Positions 15,230-24,188 of a DNA stretch of 58,186 nt are shown here, piece by piece. This stretch comes from Nanosynbacter sp. GTDB lineage: Bacteria; Patescibacteriota; Saccharimonadia; Saccharimonadales; Saccharimonadaceae. The position numbers and the translations under genes are program-made. Numbering within the stretch: position 1 is the first letter of the stretch; every line of letters begins with the position of its first letter. The stretch is from assembly GCA_015257665.1 (NCBI GenBank), contig JABZJS010000006.1, forward strand, positions 1 to 58,186. Reading direction: 5' to 3'. The notes beneath the pieces are model-generated. The model saw only the letters and a list, made by a program, of their open reading frames with translations, did not search any database and was not told the DNA's origin.

Positions 15230-18200
15230 TTAGGCTTCCTCCTCGCTTAGGTTTTCTACTGTGTCAATATCTTGGACGGACATACCGCTGTCATCGGCGA
15301 TCACGCCAATGCCGTCGGATTCATCAAGATAGGTTGCTTCGTCATCGCTCTCGTCAGATGGGACGGTTTTATCGGCAGGGCCCGCAGCAGCAATGACATG
15401 CTCGGCATCGACCGACTCGTCAGACTCATCAAGCAGGTCAACACGCAGACCCAAACCTTGCAGCTCCTTGACAAGCACGTTAAAGCTCTCAGGCAGCTTT
15501 GGCCCAGCAATTGGCTCATCCTTGATGATTGCCTCGTAGGCTTTGGCACGGCCATATACGTCGTCTGATTTAATTGTCAGCATCTCCTGTAGAGTAGTTG
15601 CCGCACCGTAAGCTTCGAGTGCCCAGACCTCCATCTCTCCGAGGCGCTGACCACCATTTTGAGCCTTACCACCAAGTGGCTGCTGAGTCACCATAGTGTA
15701 TGGGCCGGTGCTGCGGGCGTGGATCTTGTCGCTTACCATGTGGTGGAGTTTGATCATATGCATCACGCCGACCGTTGTACGCTCCTCGAATGGCTCACCG
15801 CTCAGGCCATCGTAGAGTTGGCTCTTGCCGTCGCGCGCAATGCCAGCCTTTTCAAGCTCATCCTTGATGGTATCGGCTGGCACACCGTTGAACGGCGGCG
15901 TGGCAACCTTGTAGCCGAGTGCTCGTGCAGCCATACCGAGATGCGTCTCAAAGAGCTGGCCAAGGTTCATACGGCTTGGCACACCAAGCGGGTTGAGGAT
16001 GACATCAACAGGAGTACCATCAGCCAGGTATGGCATATCCTCTACCGCCATAACGCGGGCGCATACACCCTTGTTACCATGGCGGCCAGCCACCTTGTCG
16101 CCAACACCAATCTTACGCAATTGGGCGACAAAGATCTGAATTTGCATCAATACACCCGTCTTGAGCTCGTGGCCATTCTCGCGGCTAAATACCTTGACGC
16201 CAACAACTTTACCGCCACCAGCATTGTTCATGCGTTGGCTGGTGTCGCGCACATCCTTGGCCTTTTCACCAAAGATTGCACGCAGCAAGCGCTCCTCACT
16301 ACTGAGCTCTTGCTCACCCTTTGGTGTAATCTTTCCAACCAAGACATCACCCGCCTTGACCTCAGAGCCAATCTGTACAATACCACTCTCATCCAAGTGG
16401 CGAAGGCTGTCCTCGCTCACATTTGGAATATCGCGTGTCACGATCTCTGGACCAAGCTTTGTCTCGCGTACCTCAACAGTGTAGTCCTTGATGTTGATGC
16501 TGGTAAGGGTATCATCTTCTACCAAGCGACGGCTCAAAATCACCGCGTCGTCCATGTTATAGCCACCCCACGGCATAAAGGCTACCAGCAAGTCCTTACC
16601 GAGGGCAAGCTCACCATCGGCAATGGACGCACCCTCGATGAGAGTGTCACCCTTCGCAACGGTTTGGCCGCGGCTAACCCGGACTTTTTGGTTAATACAA
16701 CGATCGTCATTGCTCTTGGCAAAGTGGATCAGGTCGTAGCGCTTGACGCCATCAGCATAGCGCACCTCGACTGCTTCGCCATCAGCCCGAATCACTTCGC
16801 CATCAGCCTCGGCCGTCACAAGCTGGCTCGAGTTGCGCGCCACCTCGTGCTCAATACCAGTGCCAACCGTTGGCGACTCTGGCTGCAAAAGCGGCACTGC
16901 CTGGCGCTGCATGTTAGAGCCAGTCAAGCTGCGGTCAATACGGTTCTTCTCGATAAATGGCACGAGGCTCGCGGTCGACCCAAGGATCTGCTTGTGTGCA
17001 GCGTCCATGAAAGTGACTTCGCTGGTATCTACCTGCCCTGGCTGGAGGAACTTGCGCGCACTGACGCGATCGCGCACGAAGGTACCATCCTCATTAAGGC
17101 GAGCACCAGCATCGGCAATCACCTCAGTTACTTCTTGCGAGGCATCGAGGTAGACGATTTCATCAGTCACGCGGCCATCAACTACCTTGAGATATGGTGT
17201 CTCAATAAAGCCGTATTCGTTGATACGTGCATAGGTAGCGAGGTTAAGCACCAGACCAATGTTAGCACCCTCTGGTGTCTCCACCGAGCAAATCCGGCCA
17301 TAGTGAGTGGGGTGAGCATCGCGCACCTCAAAGCCAGCCCGCTCACGGCTCAAACCACCAGGTCCCATCGAGCTCAGGCGTCGCTTGTGGCTCAGCTCGG
17401 ATAGCGGGTTTACTTCATCAAGCAGCTGGCTCAGCTGGCTGCTAGCAAAGAACTCGCGCACTGCTGCCACTACCGGGCGAGCATTAATCAGCTGGCTTGG
17501 CGTAACTGTCTCGAGGTCGCTCATACTCATGCGATCCATTGCATTGCGCTGCATCCGGAGCATACCAACGCGGAACTGGCGCGCTACTAGCTCGCCAACC
17601 AGTTTCACACGGCGATTGCTCAGCGAGTCGATATCATCAGCTGGCTCTTGTGTGTTGTTGAGGCGGATGATTTCACGCAAGACACCAATCAAATCACTCA
17701 TCTGCAGTGTGCGATATTCGGCCGTATTAGGCACATCAACACCCAGGCGCTGGTTGATCTTGTAGCGGCCAACGCGGCTGTAGTCGAAACGCTTAAAGTC
17801 GAAGAACATACGCTCAATCATCTGACGAGCGTTCTCTACCGTAGCGAGATCACCTGGGCGCAAGCGACGGTAGACCTCAATCAGTGCTTCGTTAATGCCG
17901 TGCGCTGGATCCTTCTCAAGGGTGGCTTCGATGTATTTCATCTCACCGGTGTCGATATCAGCAAAGGCCTCGCGAATGGCCGACACCTTGCTCATACCAA
18001 GAGCACGCAGCAAGGTGGTAGCGGCAATTTTGCGGCGGCGATCGATCTTCACATAGATTGCACCCGATGGGCTCGTCTCAAACTCGAGCCATGCTCCACG
18101 GCCCGGGATCATCTTAGCGCCATAGAGATTGCGCCCTGCCACGCGGTCAGCACTAAATAGTACACCAGCACTCCGAATCAGCTGGCTTACCACCACACGC

Positions 18201-18592
18201 TCTGTTCCATTAATGATAAACGTTGCGCGCTCAGTCATCCAAGGGTAATCACCCATGTAGATGCTCTGTTCCTTGACTTCGCCAGTCGTCTTATTGATAA
18301 GCTCAACGGTGGCTTGTAGTGGTGCGTCGAAGGTTAGGTTGTTTTCTTTCGCAAACTGCTCTGTATGCTTGGGCTCGCCAAAGGCATAATCCTTAAAGCG
18401 CAGCTCGAGCTTCTGGCCAGTGTAGTCTTCGATTGGGTTGAGCTCAGCGAAAATTTCGCTCAAGCCCGTCTCGACGAAGTCCTTCCAGGATTCTTCTTGG
18501 TGAGCCAGCAAGTCGGGTACTGCCAGCGCGGTGTCATTGCTGGTAAAAAACACACGCGATGGAGCAGTTGTTGCCGTGGTAGGTGTAGGCAT
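15230..18592 (-). CDS. rpoB: DNA-directed RNA polymerase subunit beta
   Basis: The 1120-residue beta subunit, compact compared with the roughly 1340 of E. coli. Clear signatures include 'GTERVVVSQLIRSAGV', the rifampicin region 'LSELSHKRRLSSMGPGGLSRERAGF', 'ETPEGANIGLV', 'MPWGGYNMDDAVILS', 'GDKVAGRHGNKGV' and the C-terminal 'LGEMEVWALEAYGA'. The tail is strongly acidic (DESDESVDAEH and beyond). The start at 18592 is chosen because GAGGAG lies 5 nt upstream; the frame is open for 47 further codons, but those lie in the leader and lack conservation signals. A TTGACG-18-TACAAT promoter at 18768-18797 gives a leader of about 170 nt. First gene of rpoBC; the usual upstream rplJL is absent. Confidence 0.98.
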   Translation of the reverse strand: MPTPTTATTAPSRVFFTSNDTALAVPDLLAHQEESWKDFVETGLSEIFAELNPIEDYTGQKLELRFKDYAFGEPKHTEQFAKENNLTFDAPLQATVELINKTTGEVKEQSIYMGDYPWMTERATFIINGTERVVVSQLIRSAGVLFSADRVAGRNLYGAKMIPGRGAWLEFETSPSGAIYVKIDRRRKIAATTLLRALGMSKVSAIREAFADIDTGEMKYIEATLEKDPAHGINEALIEVYRRLRPGDLATVENARQMIERMFFDFKRFDYSRVGRYKINQRLGVDVPNTAEYRTLQMSDLIGVLREIIRLNNTQEPADDIDSLSNRRVKLVGELVARQFRVGMLRMQRNAMDRMSMSDLETVTPSQLINARPVVAAVREFFASSQLSQLLDEVNPLSELSHKRRLSSMGPGGLSRERAGFEVRDAHPTHYGRICSVETPEGANIGLVLNLATYARINEYGFIETPYLKVVDGRVTDEIVYLDASQEVTEVIADAGARLNEDGTFVRDRVSARKFLQPGQVDTSEVTFMDAAHKQILGSTASLVPFIEKNRIDRSLTGSNMQRQAVPLLQPESPTVGTGIEHEVARNSSQLVTAEADGEVIRADGEAVEVRYADGVKRYDLIHFAKSNDDRCINQKVRVSRGQTVAKGDTLIEGASIADGELALGKDLLVAFMPWGGYNMDDAVILSRRLVEDDTLTSINIKDYTVEVRETKLGPEIVTRDIPNVSEDSLRHLDESGIVQIGSEVKAGDVLVGKITPKGEQELSSEERLLRAIFGEKAKDVRDTSQRMNNAGGGKVVGVKVFSRENGHELKTGVLMQIQIFVAQLRKIGVGDKVAGRHGNKGVCARVMAVEDMPYLADGTPVDVILNPLGVPSRMNLGQLFETHLGMAARALGYKVATPPFNGVPADTIKDELEKAGIARDGKSQLYDGLSGEPFEERTTVGVMHMIKLHHMVSDKIHARSTGPYTMVTQQPLGGKAQNGGQRLGEMEVWALEAYGAATTLQEMLTIKSDDVYGRAKAYEAIIKDEPIAGPKLPESFNVLVKELQGLGLRVDLLDESDESVDAEHVIAAAGPADKTVPSDESDDEATYLDESDGIGVIADDSGMSVQDIDTVENLSEEEA

Positions 18593-18900
18593 ATAAACTC
18601 CTCTTGAATTATTGTTATCTATCCGCACGTGTAAGGACTCCAAACCCTGCTCGTGCATTTGTTGTGGCACCGAAGCTTTACTCAATATAAGTTTTCGCAC
18701 ACTAAAACGCCACGCCACCGGCGTAGTCCGCACCTAACCCATATTACACAACCTTCATTAATTTTTGATTGTAGCAGATCGCGCCTTACTCCGTCAAGTG
18801 ACAAGGCCTCAATTTTTATAGACCGCTTGAATAGTATCGTAACACACTGTAACGCATTTCTTTGTCATACTACGGCGCGTCAGGTTAATAATACACTCCT
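18593..18900. other. Intergenic region: rpoB leader and promoter
   Basis: This gene-free stretch holds the rpoBC promoter (18768-18797) and a leader of about 170 nt. In the leader a short hairpin (ACGCC-GGT-GGCGT, near 18707-18723) is followed by a short T run, a weak candidate for leader attenuation. Beyond the promoter I see nothing. Confidence 0.5.
18768..18797 (-). promoter_or_regulatory. Promoter of rpoBC
   Basis: Minus strand: TTGACG (18792-18797), an 18-nt spacer and TACAAT (18768-18773). Expected start about 18761. Confidence 0.75.
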
Positions 18901-19509
18901 TTATAACCGGTGTAAGCTATTTGATCCAAAGCCATTAACATAATAGAAGAAGCGGCCGGTCTTGGCGGAAACACACAGTCTTTGAACTGGAGACTGCCAA
19001 AAGGCGCATTTGGCACTTGTGTCGCGTAGGATGCTTTCGCCATAATGTCGAAGTGAATCGTTTTTATACCACACTGTGTCGCCAGCTGGTATCGGCTGTG
19101 TATAGGTTTGTGCTTGCGCAGCTGATATCCATCCACTACACTCTTTCCCAACCGTACAGCGGATAAATGGTTGCTGTGCAAGCAGGCGGTTGCGGTCATC
19201 CTGCGAAGTAATCGTCCCATACACACCACCATCAGCGTACGCATCCCACGAAATTACACCATCCGACGAGAACGTAGCAGCCCGTGCTAGCATAGCACCT
19301 TCGACGAGCTGCGATTTCATCAGGGAGGCAGCGCTTTGACGGTTCTTGTAGAATATACTCACGGCTACAACGGTCAAAAGCATTAGCATAACCGTTAGCC
19401 ATACTATCACTGTTACCCGACGTGGGCGATAATGCATAATACGCCGGAAACGTAAGGGTTTTTGGCTTGATTTAGGTTCGGAGCTAGTATCTGTACTACG
19501 TGATATCAT
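18901..19509 (-). CDS. Membrane-anchored Cys-containing extracytoplasmic protein, unknown function
   Basis: A 202-residue protein not assigned to a family. A basic N-terminus (RRIMHYRPRR) precedes one hydrophobic helix (about 33-53, VTVIVWLTVMLMLLTVVAVSI). The outer domain holds a CTVGKECSGW motif and, near the end, 'AKCAFW...RLCVSAKTGRFFYYV'. The same architecture (C...CSxW, then C...C...KTGxFxY) occurs in the gene at 26993-27562, so the two look like distant paralogues. Four cysteines suggest two disulfides. The start is 6 nt after a TATCAT with an upstream TGG (extended -10), again a likely leaderless mRNA. Lies downstream of clpP with a 23-nt gap. Confidence 0.8.
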   Translation of the reverse strand: MISRSTDTSSEPKSSQKPLRFRRIMHYRPRRVTVIVWLTVMLMLLTVVAVSIFYKNRQSAASLMKSQLVEGAMLARAATFSSDGVISWDAYADGGVYGTITSQDDRNRLLAQQPFIRCTVGKECSGWISAAQAQTYTQPIPAGDTVWYKNDSLRHYGESILRDTSAKCAFWQSPVQRLCVSAKTGRFFYYVNGFGSNSLHRL

Positions 19510-19515
19510 ATCTAT

Positions 19516-19521
19516 ATGATA
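19516..19521 (-). promoter_or_regulatory. Extended -10 box, probable leaderless start
   Basis: Minus strand TATCAT preceded by TGG, 6 nt before the ATG at 19509; no good -35 box. Confidence 0.45.
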
Positions 19522-19532
19522 CCATAAAGTTG

Positions 19533-20153
19533 CTACGAACGCTGTGTTATTTTTTGTATGCGAGCACCAATCACTTCATCAGCCAGGCCATACGCCACGG
19601 CATCTGCGGCACTCAGCCAGTAGTCACGCTCCATGTCAGCCTTGATTTTATCGAGTTTTTGGCCAGTGTTGTCCGCCATAATGGTGACCAGTCGCTCCTT
19701 GAGGGCGATACTCTCGCGTAAGCTAATTTCTTGGTCTGTTACTTTGCCGCGCGTACCACTGCTAGGCTGGTGGATCATCACTCGAGCATTAGGCAAGACA
19801 AAGCGTTTACCCTTCGCACCGCTACTAAGCAAGAAGGCACCCATGCTTGCCTGCAGACCAATACCAATCGTCTGCACATCTGGCGCGATGTATTGCATAG
19901 TATCGTAGATTGCGAGGCCGTCATACACACTGCCACCAGGGCTATTGATATAGAGCTGGATGTCTTTGTCTGGATTTTCATTGGCAAGATGGAGAAGCTG
20001 CGCGACAACGACATTGGCTGTCATCTCAGTCACTTCTTCGCCGAGGAAGATAATGCGATCCTCGAGCAAACGTGAGTATATATCATAGCCACGCTCACCA
20101 TCACGTGTGCGGACAATGACGTTGGGCACTAGGTAATCATTCGGTTTCATCAT
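19533..20153 (-). CDS. clpP: ATP-dependent Clp protease proteolytic subunit
   Basis: A 206-residue serine protease that forms the tetradecameric Clp chamber and works with ClpC (48052-50544) or another Clp ATPase. The triad is present: Ser in GLQASMGAFLL (about 103), His in NARVMIHQPSS (about 127) and Asp in 'MERDYWLSAADAVAYGLADEV' (about 176). The strand 'YINSPGGSVYDGLAIYDTM' binds the substrate. It follows tig, the classical tig-clpP order, but has its own promoter overlapped by a perfect CIRCE operator, so heat induction through HrcA is expected. TACAAT lies 6 nt before the first ATG, so the mRNA is leaderless; two ATG codons are in tandem (20151-20153 and 20148-20150). Confidence 0.97.
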   Translation of the reverse strand: MMKPNDYLVPNVIVRTRDGERGYDIYSRLLEDRIIFLGEEVTEMTANVVVAQLLHLANENPDKDIQLYINSPGGSVYDGLAIYDTMQYIAPDVQTIGIGLQASMGAFLLSSGAKGKRFVLPNARVMIHQPSSGTRGKVTDQEISLRESIALKERLVTIMADNTGQKLDKIKADMERDYWLSAADAVAYGLADEVIGARIQKITQRS

Positions 20154-20159
20154 AGTACT

Positions 20160-20188
20160 ATTGTAACGAGAAAATTAGCACTCGTCAA
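20160..20188 (-). promoter_or_regulatory. Leaderless promoter of clpP, overlapped by CIRCE
   Basis: Minus strand: TTGACG (20183-20188), a 17-nt spacer and TACAAT (20160-20165), then 6 nt to the ATG. The -35 box lies inside the CIRCE element, so bound repressor would block RNA polymerase. Confidence 0.85.
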
Positions 20189-20201
20189 TATAGAGTGCTA
20201 A
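20175..20201. promoter_or_regulatory. CIRCE operator (HrcA site) of clpP
   Basis: Perfect match to the consensus: TTAGCACTC, 9-nt spacer, GAGTGCTAA. HrcA binds this site in many bacteria and represses chaperone genes. hrcA itself is not in the window. Confidence 0.95.
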
Positions 20202-20228
20202 TTTCTGCTATGCGAGCTGTATTATCTG

Positions 20229-21518
20229 CTACTTCTTAGTATTCTGCGCCACCAGCCAGTCAATCGTCTTCTCCGTTAAGAGGCGGTTGGCAATCTCGTG
20301 CTGCACCTCTGGCTCATCAAAGCGTGCCACCATAGTTGCATCATTGGCGTACTGTTGCTTGAAGGCACTGATGCGCTCTTGTAGCTCCTCTGCTGTGGCT
20401 TCGATCTTCTCGGCCTTGCTCAACTCAGCCAGGACAAGCCCAGCCTTAATGCGCTCATCGGCCGCTGGCTTAGCCTCCTTCTCAATCCACTCGTCTTTGT
20501 CTTTATATTCCTTCTCGGCAAGGTACTGCTCAAGGGTGCGACCGCGGTGAGCAAGGTTTTGCACTAAGTCTTGTTCGATCGAGCGAAGCTGGTCAGCTCG
20601 CAATACCTCTGGAATGGCTACCATGCTGGCATCGGCCAGCTGCTTGACGGCTACGTCGCGTAGCTCGTCATCTGCTTCACGCTGCTTTTGCGCAGTAATT
20701 TCCTTCTCGATATCTTTCTTGAGGTCATCAATAGAAGTAAATGGCCCAACCTTCGCCGCAAACTCATCAGTCAGCTTAGGCAATGTCACTTTCTTGACCT
20801 TCTTGACGGTCGTATCAAAGACGACTGCTTGCCCGGCTAGTTCGCTCGCATGGTAGTCCTTCGGAAAGGTGAGTTCAACCGCCTTCGTTTCACCAGCCTT
20901 GAGGCCAATCAATGCCTCTTCGAAGCCTGGAATGAATGACTTACTGCCGAGCACAAGTGGATAATCTTTCCCGGTGCCACCAGCAAAAGGCGTACCATCG
21001 CGCTTACCAACAAAGTCAATTGTCACTTCATCGCCGTCCTGAGCTGCTTCATCAGTGTCCGTACGCTCGGCCATGCTGTGGCGAATCCGGTCAAGAATCT
21101 CCGTTACTTCTTCTGGCGTAACGGTTATCTTCGCTGGCTTGAGCTTGAGTTTCTTATAGTCGCCGAGAGTGATCGTGGGCATAACCTCTGCCTCAGCAGT
21201 AAATTCCAACTCACTACCAGGCACAAACTTCTTAATCTCCACTTCTGGGCGCTCAAGCACCTGCACGTCACTCTCGAGGAAGGCTGCAGCAACTGCTTTG
21301 CTCAGGGCGTTATTAAGCGTCTCCTCGGCGAGGTGTTCTGGATTGGTATTCTTTGCAACCAACTCGAGTGGGGCATGACACTTGCGGAAACCATCAACTT
21401 TAGTCGTCTTGGCGAGTTTACGCAAAGCAACCTGGCGAGCTGCCTCCAGTTCGTCTGCACCGACGGTAATCGTGGCGCGTACTTTGGTGTCTGATAGGTG
21501 GTCTAGTGTCGTCTTCAT
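20229..21518 (-). CDS. tig: Trigger factor
   Basis: A 429-residue ribosome-associated chaperone and prolyl isomerase. The three domains are visible: the N-terminal ribosome-binding domain with the signature 'KTTKVDGFRKCHAPLELV' (GFRxGKxP loop; here GFRKCHAP), the FKBP-like domain (about 150-240, 'GDEVTIDFVGKRDGTPFAGGTGKDYPLVLGSKSFIPGFEEALIG') and the helical C-terminal domain. The Gly-Lys of the ribosome loop is Lys-Cys-His here, a deviation. Upstream: TTCACA-17-TACAAT and 8 nt to the ATG, so an almost leaderless mRNA. No terminator separates it from clpP, so some read-through is likely. Confidence 0.96.
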   Translation of the reverse strand: MKTTLDHLSDTKVRATITVGADELEAARQVALRKLAKTTKVDGFRKCHAPLELVAKNTNPEHLAEETLNNALSKAVAAAFLESDVQVLERPEVEIKKFVPGSELEFTAEAEVMPTITLGDYKKLKLKPAKITVTPEEVTEILDRIRHSMAERTDTDEAAQDGDEVTIDFVGKRDGTPFAGGTGKDYPLVLGSKSFIPGFEEALIGLKAGETKAVELTFPKDYHASELAGQAVVFDTTVKKVKKVTLPKLTDEFAAKVGPFTSIDDLKKDIEKEITAQKQREADDELRDVAVKQLADASMVAIPEVLRADQLRSIEQDLVQNLAHRGRTLEQYLAEKEYKDKDEWIEKEAKPAADERIKAGLVLAELSKAEKIEATAEELQERISAFKQQYANDATMVARFDEPEVQHEIANRLLTEKTIDWLVAQNTKK

Positions 21519-21526
21519 AGTTGGTT

Positions 21527-21555
21527 ATTGTATCATATGTCGCTGGCAGTGTGAA
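21527..21555 (-). promoter_or_regulatory. Promoter of tig with a near-zero leader
   Basis: Minus strand: TTCACA (21550-21555), a 17-nt spacer, upstream TGA and TACAAT (21527-21532), then 8 nt to the ATG at 21518. Confidence 0.7.
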
Positions 21556-21670
21556 ATAGGCATGCGACAGACCCAAATATGCATGTGTATATATGCTGTT
21601 TCGCAAGACGAGCAAAATGGGAAGCTAACAGAGATGAGCTATAGCTATCATAGAGATGCACATGGTGATA

Positions 21671-23014
21671 CTACGATAAATCAAAGTCATCATCTTCACT
21701 GCGCGATGGCTGACGACGGTAATCCTTAACGGCACTAACGACGCGCTCCAGGCTGAGCTTTTGCTCCTCGCTCGTCGCAATGTTCTTGAGGGTGTATATC
21801 TCGTTCTCCAGCTCATCCTCACCAACAAAGAGGAAATATGGGATCTGTTTCTTGATCGCTGCCTTGAGCTGCTTGTCTAGTTTGCGGCCAGTGAAATCGA
21901 CTTCCACATTGACGTCCTCATCACGCAGGTCGTCCGCTAGCTCTAGCGCACCGCGCATTGCCCCGCCAAGGACGATCATATAAATATCGGTTGTGGAGCT
22001 AAACTCTGGTAGCAGCTGATGCGCCTCGAGAAAGAGCTGCATCATTGATAGGCCCGGTGCAAAGCCGACCGCACTGATAGGCTCAGCGCCAAACATCCCT
22101 ACTAAGCCATCATAGCGCCCACCACCAAAGAGCGAACGGTTATTATCTGGATGAGTGTCGAAGAACTCAAACACTGTACCCGTGTAATAGTCCAACCCAC
22201 GCATGAGCGTGATATCGAAGATGGCATTCGTCACGCCACTACGCTCAAGTAGTGTAAAGAGCCGCTGCACATCGCGCACCGCCTCACTATCGCGAATCGA
22301 TTCGGGGAGATCGGCCATAGTACGGGCTGTCAAGAGCTGAGCAATCCGTTGTAAGCCGACCGGTGCTGCTGCCTCACCAAAGATCTCAATCGCCTGGTCG
22401 CGAAAGGCCTGTGGTGGAATCTTGTTCTTACGATCAAACAGCCGGATCATCAGCTGAGCCTGCACAGCATCGAGCTCGAGAAACTGCGCCATCATAAGGT
22501 TGATCAACTGGCGATTGTTGATGCGAATAGTGTACATGTCGTCCGTCGCGCCAAAGGCCTTCATGATACGGCTACCAAGTGCGATGATCTCGGCCTCGGC
22601 CTGCATGTTATCGACACCAAAGATATCGACATTCATCTGCCAAAATTCACGCTCGCGCCCCCGTTGTGGTCGCTCATAGCGCATAAACTGGGCAATACTA
22701 AACCAACGCGCTGGATAGGCGATCTCTTGGCGGTGCTTGGCGATCATCCGGCTAACACTCGGCGTCATCTCGGGCCGGATCGCTACCTGTCGATCGCCAC
22801 GATCAATAAACTGATACGTCTGGTCATTCACTAACTCGTCACCACTCTTGGCGGCATACACTTCGACTGGCTCAAGCAGTGGTGCATCGTATTCTTCGTA
22901 GCCGTAGCTCTTGGCGACGTGACGCCAGGTTTGAAAGATGTATTTGCGCACGCGAAGATCTTCCGGATACCAATCCCGCGCCCCCCGATATGATTCCGAT
23001 GAAAGTTTTGTCAT
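21671..23014 (-). CDS. hisS: Histidyl-tRNA synthetase
   Basis: A class II synthetase that charges tRNA-His; 447 residues from the chosen start. Motif 1 region, motif 2 'FMRYERPQRGREREFWQMNVDIFG' (about 121-144), the histidine-specific 'RGLDYYTGTVFEF' and motif 3 'FGGGRYDGLVGMFG..P.SAVGFAPG' are all present, with an anticodon-binding domain at the end ('VNVEVDFTGRKLDKQLKAA'). The ATG at 23014 (MTKLSSESYRGARDWYPED) matches the family start; the frame is open 59 codons upstream, but that part shows nothing family-like. No strong Shine-Dalgarno is visible. The acidic tail EDDDFDLS is an extension. Confidence 0.96.
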   Translation of the reverse strand: MTKLSSESYRGARDWYPEDLRVRKYIFQTWRHVAKSYGYEEYDAPLLEPVEVYAAKSGDELVNDQTYQFIDRGDRQVAIRPEMTPSVSRMIAKHRQEIAYPARWFSIAQFMRYERPQRGREREFWQMNVDIFGVDNMQAEAEIIALGSRIMKAFGATDDMYTIRINNRQLINLMMAQFLELDAVQAQLMIRLFDRKNKIPPQAFRDQAIEIFGEAAAPVGLQRIAQLLTARTMADLPESIRDSEAVRDVQRLFTLLERSGVTNAIFDITLMRGLDYYTGTVFEFFDTHPDNNRSLFGGGRYDGLVGMFGAEPISAVGFAPGLSMMQLFLEAHQLLPEFSSTTDIYMIVLGGAMRGALELADDLRDEDVNVEVDFTGRKLDKQLKAAIKKQIPYFLFVGEDELENEIYTLKNIATSEEQKLSLERVVSAVKDYRRQPSRSEDDDFDLS

Positions 23015-23125
23015 AGTTACTGCTATTTTTGCATAAACGGCATGGAAAAACAAGCCCTTGGCCGAATTCACTGCTCTATAGCGCCACGCAGCGCTACATA
23101 CTCCTTCGCTACCGTATATTTGAAA

Positions 23126-23155
23126 AGGAGTAAAGAGAGTAGAATCTCTACTCCT
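23126..23155 (-). terminator. Terminator overlapping the end of the SpoU methyltransferase gene
   Basis: Inverted repeat AGGAGT..AGAGA / TCTCT..ACTCCT followed by TTTTC on the minus strand. The stop codon at 23148-23150 lies inside the stem. Confidence 0.65.
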
Positions 23156-23708
23156 GATCTGGGTACAACCGATGCTGCTGCACCCAGGCATACATCGCGA
23201 TACCCGCTGCTACGCCGACATTGAGGCTACGTGTACTGCCAAATTGCTCAATTGCAACAATACCCGTAGCCCGCTCAAGCAGCTCGGGACGAATACCAGG
23301 CCCCTCTGCCCCAAACAAAAGCACGGCACTACGCGGCAGCGCGACCGAGTGAAGTGGCTGCGAACCGGCAACATTATCGACCGCAATGAGTGGCCGGTCA
23401 GCAATAGCTTGCAAGAAATCTTCAACCGTTTGGTGATAATGCACGTGCAGATATGTATCCGTCATCATCGCACCACGCTTATTCCACTGCCGCCGACCAA
23501 TGATATGGACATGCCGCACCCCAAAGGCATTGGCACTGCGGACGATCGTCCCCATGTTGAAATCGCGCACGACATTATCAATCGCAATATGAAGTGCCGA
23601 GCCATGCTCATCAAGATCGGCAACGATCGCTTGGTGAGGCAGCCCTTTATAGCAGTCTACCACATTGCGACGGTCGACCAATGTAGAGGTGGGCTCTATA
23701 GTATTCAT
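23148..23708 (-). CDS. SpoU/TrmH-family RNA 2'-O-methyltransferase
   Basis: A 186-residue SPOUT enzyme that would methylate a ribose 2'-OH on tRNA or rRNA using S-adenosylmethionine. Motif 1 'NVVRDFNMGTIVRSANAFGV' (about 45-64, with the catalytic Arg), motif 2 'LLFGAEGPGI' (about 130-139) and motif 3 'SLNVGVAAGIAMYAW' (about 158-173), which form the trefoil knot, are all present. It is a minimal protein without the extra N-terminal domain of RlmB-type enzymes, closer to TrmH/TrmL size; the target nucleotide cannot be told. It starts 8 nt after the stop of the upstream small gene, so the two form an operon. Confidence 0.9.
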   Translation of the reverse strand: MNTIEPTSTLVDRRNVVDCYKGLPHQAIVADLDEHGSALHIAIDNVVRDFNMGTIVRSANAFGVRHVHIIGRRQWNKRGAMMTDTYLHVHYHQTVEDFLQAIADRPLIAVDNVAGSQPLHSVALPRSAVLLFGAEGPGIRPELLERATGIVAIEQFGSTRSLNVGVAAGIAMYAWVQQHRLYPDQE

Positions 23709-23716
23709 TGGTGATA

Positions 23717-24079
23717 TTATGCTGCTATTCCTATGGTATCAGTATTATTTTCTTCGACGGATTGCTGCGCCATGCCACTGACCTCGCGAATAGTGCGGAT
23801 ATCATCTTCGGTAAGCTCACCATGCGCTGGTTGCCCTGTGCGTGGTGATACAGCAAGACCATACAGCATGCGACTTGCGGTATCCAGCGTAAGGTCCTCG
23901 CTCGATCGCGTGGCAATTGCGGCCAGTGCCCCAACCATCCGTCGGCGCACCTCAGCATGCTGCTCATCTTCAGTTTCGCCCGAGTTGGCAGTGCCGCATC
24001 GTTCTCGGATTTCTTCGATTTTTTGTTGTATCCAATCTGCTTTATCGAATTTTTGAGACGATGAATGGATAGAGGTCAT
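23717..24079 (-). CDS. Small helical protein of unknown function
   Basis: A 120-residue acidic, soluble, probably helical protein without recognised family. It has a charged N-terminal helix ('FDKADWIQQKIEEIRERCG'), a middle helix 'EVRRRMVGALAAIATRSSEDLTLDTASRMLYGLAVSP' and a C-terminal helix 'ELTEDDIRTIREVSGMAQQSVEE'. The ATG at 24079 is chosen for the AAGGAG 7 nt upstream; a TATACA-like -10 lies just before. It is the first gene of a two-gene operon with the SpoU methyltransferase, so a role near RNA modification is possible but unproven. Confidence 0.75.
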   Translation of the reverse strand: MTSIHSSSQKFDKADWIQQKIEEIRERCGTANSGETEDEQHAEVRRRMVGALAAIATRSSEDLTLDTASRMLYGLAVSPRTGQPAHGELTEDDIRTIREVSGMAQQSVEENNTDTIGIAA

Positions 24080-24155
24080 GTCATTACTCCTTGTATAATG
24101 TAAAAATAGCGGCAGACCCGCCACAGTTTATTTACCTGATTGTACCACAAAACTC

Positions 24156-24184
24156 TTTACGCAGGGCCAAAATTCGTATACAAT
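24156..24184 (+). promoter_or_regulatory. Promoter of tRNA-Leu(CAG)
   Basis: TTTACG (24156-24161), a 17-nt spacer and TACAAT (24179-24184), about 30 nt before the mature tRNA. Confidence 0.65.
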
Positions 24185-24188
24185 ACAC

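Noticed and set aside
15659..17404. 581-codon open frame on the plus strand inside rpoB
   Set aside because: It is antisense to a fully conserved rpoB frame; its residue composition (many Leu, His, Asn, Thr) follows the complement of rpoB codons and has no family signature or ribosome site.
18593..18733. 47-codon N-terminal extension of rpoB
   Set aside because: GAGGAG lies just before the ATG at 18592, and the extension occupies the leader; nothing in it resembles beta subunits.
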